A DNA stretch of 36,209 nt from Rickettsiales bacterium. GTDB lineage: Bacteria > Pseudomonadota > Alphaproteobacteria > Rickettsiales > Deianiraeaceae. The position numbers and the translations under genes were made by a program. This document shows positions 31,602 to 36,209 of the stretch, one piece after another. Position 1 is the first letter of the stretch; each line of letters begins with the position of its first letter. The notes below the pieces were generated by a model. The model searched no databases. It was not told the DNA's origin and was given only the letters and a program-made list of their open reading frames with translations. Location of the stretch: the NCBI GenBank assembly GCA_017444125.1, contig JAFSXL010000083.1, forward strand, positions 1 through 36,209, read 5' to 3'.

Positions 31602-32009
31602 ATGATAAGAAACTACGAATTGACCCTGCTTGCACGTCAAGATGCATCCGATGAGGACATCAAAATGGCCTTGCAAACGCTAAGAGACATCATTTTATCA
31701 AACAACAGCTCCATTTTGTATGCTGAATACTGGGGACTGCGCCAGTTGGAATACCAAATCAACAAGAACGATGCAGCTCACTTCTACTTCATTCAGTTTA
31801 AGTCAGATATTGAAACAAACAAGTTAATAGAGGAAAAGCTCTCCACCAGCGAAATTTTTATCAGATATTTACTCGTCAAAGCCGATGAGGATGGGATAAA
31901 ATTGAAGAGCGCAAATGCTATTGCAGATGGCGACCAAAGTGAGGATGGCATCACCATTGACAAGCGCTATTTGAATGTGCTGAAAAATGTATTTAATTTG
32001 AATTCGTAA
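31602..32009 (+). CDS. rpsF: 30S ribosomal protein S6
   Basis: S6 lies on the small-subunit platform next to S18. The protein is 135 residues: MIRNYELTLLARQDASDEDI at the start, YWGLRQLEYQINKNDAAHFY in the middle, and a short acidic C-terminal extension (DGDQSEDGITIDKRYLNVLK). GGAAG lies 9 bases before the ATG. The order rpsF-rpsR-rplI is the standard bacterial cluster; the gap to rpsR is 1 base. Confidence 0.95.
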   Translation: MIRNYELTLLARQDASDEDIKMALQTLRDIILSNNSSILYAEYWGLRQLEYQINKNDAAHFYFIQFKSDIETNKLIEEKLSTSEIFIRYLLVKADEDGIKLKSANAIADGDQSEDGITIDKRYLNVLKNVFNLNS

Positions 32010-32010
32010 T

Positions 32011-32382
32011 ATGGCAGGTATTAAAAGTCAAACATTGAGAGCAACCCAGAGCGCAGACGACAGCATGGTTAACGCCATGTCAGGCGACATCTCCTACGAG
32101 GATTTATCAAAAGTTGAAGGCATTTCAACAATTGCTTTGAAGGTTAAAAAAGAAGCATCATCATCGTTCTTTAAGAAGTCAACAAACTGTCCACTCGGCA
32201 AAGTTGAGGATAAATACATTTCATATAAAAATGTAAAGTTGCTCCGCAGATTTATTAGCCCTCGCGGGAAGATTGTTGCAGTTCGAAACTCAAACGTTCA
32301 GAGCAGAAAAAAACAGGTTTTGCTACGCCAAGCAATCTTGCGTGCAAGGTTTTTGGGGCTCTTGCCTTACGTGAAATATTAG
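32011..32382 (+). CDS. rpsR: 30S ribosomal protein S18 with N-terminal extension
   Basis: S18 binds S6 and 16S rRNA. The conserved part covers about residues 50-123: FFKKSTNCPLGKVEDKYISY, KNVKLLRRFISPRGKIV and RARFLGLLPYVKY. About 45 extra residues precede it (MAGIKSQTLRATQSADDSMV and on), making the protein 123 residues where 75-90 is usual. The ATG at 32011 is 1 base after the rpsF stop, so translation is probably coupled. The extension is Ser/Asp-rich and of unknown purpose; a later start within the frame (for example Met19 or Met23) is possible. Confidence 0.95.
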   Translation: MAGIKSQTLRATQSADDSMVNAMSGDISYEDLSKVEGISTIALKVKKEASSSFFKKSTNCPLGKVEDKYISYKNVKLLRRFISPRGKIVAVRNSNVQSRKKQVLLRQAILRARFLGLLPYVKY

Positions 32383-32398
32383 TTTTTGATGTGAAAAT

Positions 32399-33046
32399 AT
32401 GAAAATTATTTTGAACCGTGATGTAAAAAATGTTGGAAAAGTCGGTGAGGTTTGTGAGGTCTCTAATGGCTACGGAAGAAACTTCTTGTTGCCAAAAGGA
32501 TATGCAGTTGTTGCCACAAAAGCAAACATCGCACAAATTGAAAGCAAGCTCGCAGAGTTGAAAGAGAAAAATGCACAAGCTGCAAAAGATGCTGCGGTAG
32601 TCGCAGAATTATTGGGTAAAGAGGTCTTCAATACGGTCCGCCAAGCGGCTGATGATAACACTATTTACGGCTCAATCAGAACAAAAGATGTCTACAACTT
32701 AATAAAGGCATGTCTGTCTGCAAACAACAATAGCTTTGATTTTGACATAGGTGGCATAAACATTGCAAATCCAATTAAATCATTAGGACAATATGTAATT
32801 CCTGTTTGTTTATTTGGAGATGTTATTGCAAATGTTCGCCTGAATGTTTGCCGTAATCAAAGCGACTTTGAAAGCGACACAGCTGCATTTGATAAAAAGA
32901 TGCAACAGGCCTTGGCAGTAGCCGAAAAGAAGAACGCTGAAAAAGTTGAAGCAAAAGAGGAGAAAAAAGAGGAAGTCAAGGAAGAACAACCAAAAGAAGA
33001 GGCTAAAACAGAGGCCGCAGAGAGCACAGAGAGTTCAGACAAATGA
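32399..33046 (+). CDS. rplI: 50S ribosomal protein L9 with acidic Lys/Glu tail
   Basis: L9 spans the L1-stalk base. The N-terminal domain is typical: KIILNRDVKNVGKVGEVCEV, NGYGRNFLLPKGYAVVATKAN. The C-terminal domain follows to about residue 170. After it comes a 45-residue Glu/Lys/Ala-rich tail (EKVEAKEEKKEEVKEEQPKE) not needed for the L9 fold; such tails occur in several alphaproteobacterial L9 proteins. The total is 215 residues. Its TGA overlaps the dus ATG (ATGA at 33043-33046). Confidence 0.95.
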   Translation: MKIILNRDVKNVGKVGEVCEVSNGYGRNFLLPKGYAVVATKANIAQIESKLAELKEKNAQAAKDAAVVAELLGKEVFNTVRQAADDNTIYGSIRTKDVYNLIKACLSANNNSFDFDIGGINIANPIKSLGQYVIPVCLFGDVIANVRLNVCRNQSDFESDTAAFDKKMQQALAVAEKKNAEKVEAKEEKKEEVKEEQPKEEAKTEAAESTESSDK

Positions 33047-34032
33047 ATTCAATAACTGTTGGCAAATTCGTCTTTGACTATCCAATTTTTCCAGCTCCGA
33101 TGTGCGGAGTAATGGATGCGCCGTTCCGCGCGATGCTTTTGAAATTCGGAACACCGCTTCTTTACAGCGAGATGATTGCTTCCCACGCCACTATTTTAGC
33201 ATGCAGAAAGGAATATATCAAACATGCAACTACAAAAGAAACCGACAAAGTACCGTTCGTAATTCAAATTGCGGGATGCTCGCCAGATATCATGAGCGAG
33301 GCGGTTTTAGTAGCTGCCGACCAAGGCGCTGGCATTGTAGATATGAACTTTGGCTGCCCTGTCAAGAAGATTGTCAATAGCTACGCTGGCTCGGCACTAA
33401 TGAAGGATGAAAAACTGGCCGAGCAAATCATCATTGCAGTGGCTAAAACAGCTGCCAAAATCAACATGCCATTAACAATCAAAATGCGCATGGGCTGGGA
33501 TACCGATCACCTGAACGCGCCAACAATCGCTAAAATGGCAGAGTACAACGGCGTGCAAACTGTTACCATCCACTGTCGCACACGAAGCCAGATGTATAGT
33601 GGCACGGCCGACTGGGAGTTCGCTAAAAAGTTGAAATCAACACTGAAAATCCCAGTCATTGTGAATGGAGATATAAACTACAACAACATCAACGAGGCGC
33701 TCAAAATCTCTTCCGCGGACGGCGTAATGATTGGCCGAGCGCTATATGGAAAACCGTGGCTGATTGCTGATTGTATTGCTAAAATGCAAGGTCGGATAAC
33801 TACTGCCAAACCAGCCAACATGTGGAATGAGTGCATCAAGGAGCATCTGGAACGCATTTTTGATTTTTATCCACTACAAAATGCAATCGGATTTGCAATC
33901 AAAAACCTGTATTTTTACAGCAAAGATATGCCGGGAGGTGCAAATTTTCGGGCTAAAATCTCGCAAGCAAAGGACAAACAGACAGTTTTTCAAGTGGCAG
34001 AAGTTTTTTTTCAAACACCTCTTGATAATTAA
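33043..34032 (+). CDS. dusB: tRNA-dihydrouridine synthase (DusB/NifR3-like)
   Basis: This FMN enzyme reduces uridines in the tRNA D-loop. The TIM-barrel signature is clear: APMCGVMDAPFR (18-29), the catalytic cysteine at 105 in MNFGCPVKKIVNSYAGSALM, TIKMRMGWD, TIHCRTRSQMYSG, VNGDI and GVMIGRALYGKPWL. At 329 residues the size is normal. The motif set fits the DusB/NifR3 branch best. The start overlaps the rplI stop by 4 bases, so it belongs to the ribosomal protein operon, an uncommon attachment that joins tRNA modification to ribosome synthesis. tRNA-Ala follows 31 bases later. Confidence 0.92.
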   Translation: MNSITVGKFVFDYPIFPAPMCGVMDAPFRAMLLKFGTPLLYSEMIASHATILACRKEYIKHATTKETDKVPFVIQIAGCSPDIMSEAVLVAADQGAGIVDMNFGCPVKKIVNSYAGSALMKDEKLAEQIIIAVAKTAAKINMPLTIKMRMGWDTDHLNAPTIAKMAEYNGVQTVTIHCRTRSQMYSGTADWEFAKKLKSTLKIPVIVNGDINYNNINEALKISSADGVMIGRALYGKPWLIADCIAKMQGRITTAKPANMWNECIKEHLERIFDFYPLQNAIGFAIKNLYFYSKDMPGGANFRAKISQAKDKQTVFQVAEVFFQTPLDN

Positions 34033-34063
34033 ATTATCCATTCAATCAAAAGCTTGTTCTGTC

Positions 34064-34140
34064 GGGGACATAGTTCAGTTGGTTAGAACGCCTGCTTTGC
34101 AAGCAGGAGGTCTGGGGTTCGAATCCCCATGTCTCCACCA
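34064..34140 (+). tRNA. tRNA-Ala (anticodon UGC), CCA encoded
   Basis: A complete cloverleaf: acceptor GGGGACA with TGTCTCC, D-arm GTTCAGTTGGTTAGAAC, an anticodon loop TTTGCAA in a CCTGC/GCAGG stem, and T-arm TGGGGTTCGAATCCCCA. The G3:U70 pair marks alanine. The 3' CCA is encoded at 34138-34140, 2 bases from the stop of the converging clpX gene. Confidence 0.96.
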
Positions 34141-34142
34141 GT

Positions 34143-35498
34143 TTAACCGTTAGCAACATTCTTATCTTTCTTTTCTTTGGCCTCTTCAAGGAGTTCTTTC
34201 TCGCTCTTTTTACAGAAACGTTTTTCATCAAGTTTGCCGTCTTTTTCAACGGCCACGGCGTCATCAGTTTTTACAATACGGACTTTCTTGCAACCACTCA
34301 TTGGCAAGTCATACATTGTCTCCATAAGAATGTGCTCCACGATTGACCTCAAACCCCTAGCACCTGACTTACGCTTCAAGCTTCTGTTGGCGATGATTGA
34401 CAATGCTTCGTCTGTAAAATCCAGTTCTACCTTATCCATCTCAAATAGCTTTTTGTATTGCTTGACAATAGCATTCTTTGGCTTGGTAAGAACATTTATC
34501 AAATCCTCTTCCGTAAGCTGATCCAAAACCGCCACAACTGGTAGACGCCCAATCAATTCAGGTATTAAGCCAAACTTTGTCAAGTCATCGCTTGTGACTT
34601 TCTTAATTATCTTTGCATTTTCCTTGTTGTTATTCTTGCTCTTCACATTTGCAATAAAGCCCATGGAACTGTCGCTCATGCGCTGTTTGATAATTTTCTC
34701 AATACCCTCAAATGCACCACCACAGATAAACAAAATATTTGATGTGTTAATATTATATCTCTCACTGTTAGGATGTTTGCGATCGCCTTCCTTCCCAACA
34801 GATGACTGTGTACCTTCTATAATCTTTAACAGAGCCTGCTGAACGCCCTCTCCTGATACATCGCGAGTAATTGATGGACTTTCACTTTTACGACCAATCT
34901 TATCAATTTCATCAATGTAGATTATTCCCTTTTGTGCGCGCTCCACATCGCCGTTGGCGTTCTGTATCAACCTTTGCAGAACATTTTCAACATCGTCCCC
35001 GACATAACCTGCTTCTGTCAAAGTCGTAGCATCTGCAATGGCAAATGGGACATTCAATAGCTTGGCAAGTGTCTGTGCGAGCAATGTCTTTCCGCAACCA
35101 GTTGGACCAATCAACAACACATTTGACTTTGAAATTTCCACGTCATCTTTGTTTGTTTCTGCATATTTCAACCTCTTGTAGTGATTATAAACCGCTACTG
35201 ACAGCACTTTTTTAGCATAATCCTGACCGATGATGTAGTTATCCAAAAATGCTTTTATTGCCTTTGGAGAGGACAAATTTATTGCATTCCCTTTGTCGGT
35301 TTTGCCAAATTTTTCATCAATGTTGTCGGTAATCTTGAAATCACTTTTTGCGCCCAACAAATCAAGACAAGTTCTGATACAATCACTGCAAATATGAGCA
35401 TCACTGCCGGCAATCAGCTTTTCAACTTCTGACTGGGAAGCACCACAAAAAGAGCAATACAACATGCTTTTTCTGCCATCTCCTCCAATACCTGACAT
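34143..35498 (-). CDS. clpX: ATP-dependent Clp protease ATP-binding subunit ClpX
   Basis: ClpX unfolds tagged proteins for ClpP. From ATG 35498 the protein has 451 residues. The N-terminal zinc-binding domain shows CSFC and CSDC; the AAA+ domain has [55 protein letters not shown] and PELIGRLPV; the C-terminal domain includes [20 protein letters not shown]. The pore loop region reads MGFIANV where GFGA is common. The open frame extends to 35666 through a palindrome, which I treat as non-coding. clpP is not next to it. No Shine-Dalgarno is visible. Confidence 0.96.
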   Translation of the reverse strand: MSGIGGDGRKSMLYCSFCGASQSEVEKLIAGSDAHICSDCIRTCLDLLGAKSDFKITDNIDEKFGKTDKGNAINLSSPKAIKAFLDNYIIGQDYAKKVLSVAVYNHYKRLKYAETNKDDVEISKSNVLLIGPTGCGKTLLAQTLAKLLNVPFAIADATTLTEAGYVGDDVENVLQRLIQNANGDVERAQKGIIYIDEIDKIGRKSESPSITRDVSGEGVQQALLKIIEGTQSSVGKEGDRKHPNSERYNINTSNILFICGGAFEGIEKIIKQRMSDSSMGFIANVKSKNNNKENAKIIKKVTSDDLTKFGLIPELIGRLPVVAVLDQLTEEDLINVLTKPKNAIVKQYKKLFEMDKVELDFTDEALSIIANRSLKRKSGARGLRSIVEHILMETMYDLPMSGCKKVRIVKTDDAVAVEKDGKLDEKRFCKKSEKELLEEAKEKKDKNVANG

Positions 35499-35573
35499 AA
35501 AATAACATCTGACTATAATAGATAAAAAGATAAAAATCAAGATGGTTGAGGTAGTAAATGAAAAATTGATGTT

Positions 35574-35667
35574 GTTGCGCGGCGCGGAGCGCGTTTGCTG
35601 GACGAAGTGGAGCGTAGCGGAGCGAGGAGATTGCAAACGGCGAGGGCGTGGCCTCGGGCAGCGCAAC
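35574..35667. repeat. GC-rich palindromic repeat, long inner-arm type
   Basis: A 94-bp copy almost identical to the one at 6291-6384: ends GTTGCGC and GCGCAAC, inner GTTTGC/GCAAAC, loop TGGACGAAGTGGAGCGTAGC. It lies between the clpX start and the TRL-like gene. The near identity of copies 29 kb apart suggests recent spread or gene conversion. Confidence 0.9.
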
Positions 35668-35764
35668 AGAAATCCTATTTTCTTGCCTTTGTGCTACAAT
35701 GGCTTACTTATTTAGAATTTGAAATATTGACTAAACAAGTTTAGTATTAATAATAACCTTGTTG

Positions 35765-36049
35765 CTAATTACCATAAACAACAGTGCAATACTGTCCTGC
35801 TTCTTCGGTCTTTTCAATTAAGACAATTTGATCAACAATGCCAGCTTTTTTGGCCGTCTCAAATATCATTTCCTTGTTCGTTTGTGGGCTTGTAGAACAT
35901 GTTTTCCCTTGCTTGATTTGTTGTTTTAAGTTAATAGGTTTAGAAATAAAGATATAATCAGAATTGTGATAACTCCTTTCAAAGCGTGGAAAACATCCGC
36001 TGACAAGCAACAAAACTGCTGACAGACAACAGATTTTCTTTGCCAACAT
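35765..36049 (-). CDS. TRL-like lipoprotein
   Basis: This 94-residue protein from ATG 36049 starts with a lipoprotein signal: MLAKKICCLSAVLLLVSGC, with lipobox LVSGC, so it is probably lipid-anchored. The mature part has GKTCS, then ETAKKAGIVDQIVLIEKTEE, and ends YCTVVYGN. The pattern (GKxxC, AAKxxGI, final VVYG) matches the TRL-like small secreted protein family as I remember it; its function is unknown. GGAG lies 6 bases before the ATG, which is why I prefer this start over GTG/ATG codons further up to 36115. It follows 1 base after the stop of a second protein of the same type. Confidence 0.65.
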   Translation of the reverse strand: MLAKKICCLSAVLLLVSGCFPRFERSYHNSDYIFISKPINLKQQIKQGKTCSTSPQTNKEMIFETAKKAGIVDQIVLIEKTEEAGQYCTVVYGN

Positions 36050-36050
36050 A

Positions 36051-36209
36051 TTACTCTCCATAGACAATTGTACAGTGTTTATAGTGCGCCAACCCTCTGT
36101 GCCACAGATAATCATAATCTTCTTCCAAACCTTCTGTTCTTTCTATAAACTCAACACGTTTGGTTAATCCACCATTCTTAATTGCTTGGTACACACTTTC
36201 TTCACCGCC
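36051..36209 (-). CDS. TRL-like protein, C-terminal part (5' end outside window)
   Basis: The minus strand is open from the window edge to TAA at 36051, giving 52 residues. They read SVYQAIKNGGLTKRVEFIER and end KHCTIVYGE, the same layout as the end of the neighbouring lipoprotein (AKKAGIVDQIVLIE ... CTVVYGN). So two related genes lie in tandem with 1 base between them, as a duplicated operon. The N-terminus and any signal peptide lie outside the window. Confidence 0.6.
   Translation of the reverse strand, partial: GGEESVYQAIKNGGLTKRVEFIERTEGLEEDYDYLWHRGLAHYKHCTIVYGE

Noticed and set aside
35499-35666. N-terminal extension of ClpX by 56 residues
   Set aside because: The extension is palindrome sequence plus an AT-rich leader; ATG 35498 gives a normal ClpX with its zinc domain.
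4226-36209. CRISPR array made from the repeated GC-rich elements
   Set aside because: Copies are dispersed over the window, in both orientations, with no regular spacers and no cas genes.

Overview
The window looks like a piece of a small, AT-rich bacterial chromosome, most likely from an alphaproteobacterium living inside a host cell (Holosporales- or Rickettsiales-like). The AddA-type helicase, HslU, the biotin carboxylase chain and the overall gene set fit that lineage. Many starts lack a Shine-Dalgarno sequence, a GC-rich palindromic repeat is scattered between genes, and there are predicted host-directed effectors. The lineage is inferred from protein style only; no 16S gene is present.

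Layout. 1-7.5 kb (minus strand): an addA-like helicase behind dnaB, a small hypothetical, hslU, and a predicted caspase-like protein, separated by GC-rich palindromes. 7.6-9.65 kb: a biotin-dependent carboxylase alpha chain. 9.66-14 kb: an accessory DNA-modification island, with a methyltransferase-HNH fusion just behind tRNA-Lys, then a very AT-rich operon of a putative nuclease, a methyltransferase and a frameshifted restriction enzyme, ending in an orphan fragment. 14.0-17.1 kb: a TrpR-TrpB fusion with a promoter/operator array of 15-bp repeats, converging on acpS and pssA, then tRNA-Ala(GGC). 17.1-19.8 kb: two tiny paralogous proteins, a second caspase-like paralog transcribed divergently from them, a stand-alone gltX C-terminal domain and a hypothetical. 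19.8-23.8 kb: pheT, two small membrane proteins and a lysine-rich hypothetical. 23.8-26.2 kb: rpmH-secE-nusG followed by a dicarboxylate/amino-acid symporter. 26.3-27.4 kb: a YopJ-like effector gene whose frame breaks at a GA tract, overlapping a small basic protein gene. 27.4-36.2 kb: secA, tyrS, rpsF-rpsR-rplI-dus, tRNA-Ala(UGC), clpX and two tandem TRL-like proteins, the second cut by the window edge.

Housekeeping genes (translation, secretion, proteolysis, replication, lipid synthesis) form the backbone. Lineage-specific cargo sits between them and is often bordered by the palindromic repeats. The most notable items are (1) two paralogs with a His-Gly ... Cys-x-Gly arrangement like clan CD (caspase/separase-type) peptidases, with exactly 49 residues between the two catalytic candidates in both; (2) the TrpR-TrpB fusion with what looks like its own operator array and no trpA in view, which suggests indole salvage under self-repression; (3) the YopJ-like gene with an excellent promoter but an out-of-frame GA repeat; and (4) the modular palindrome family whose inner arms change together.
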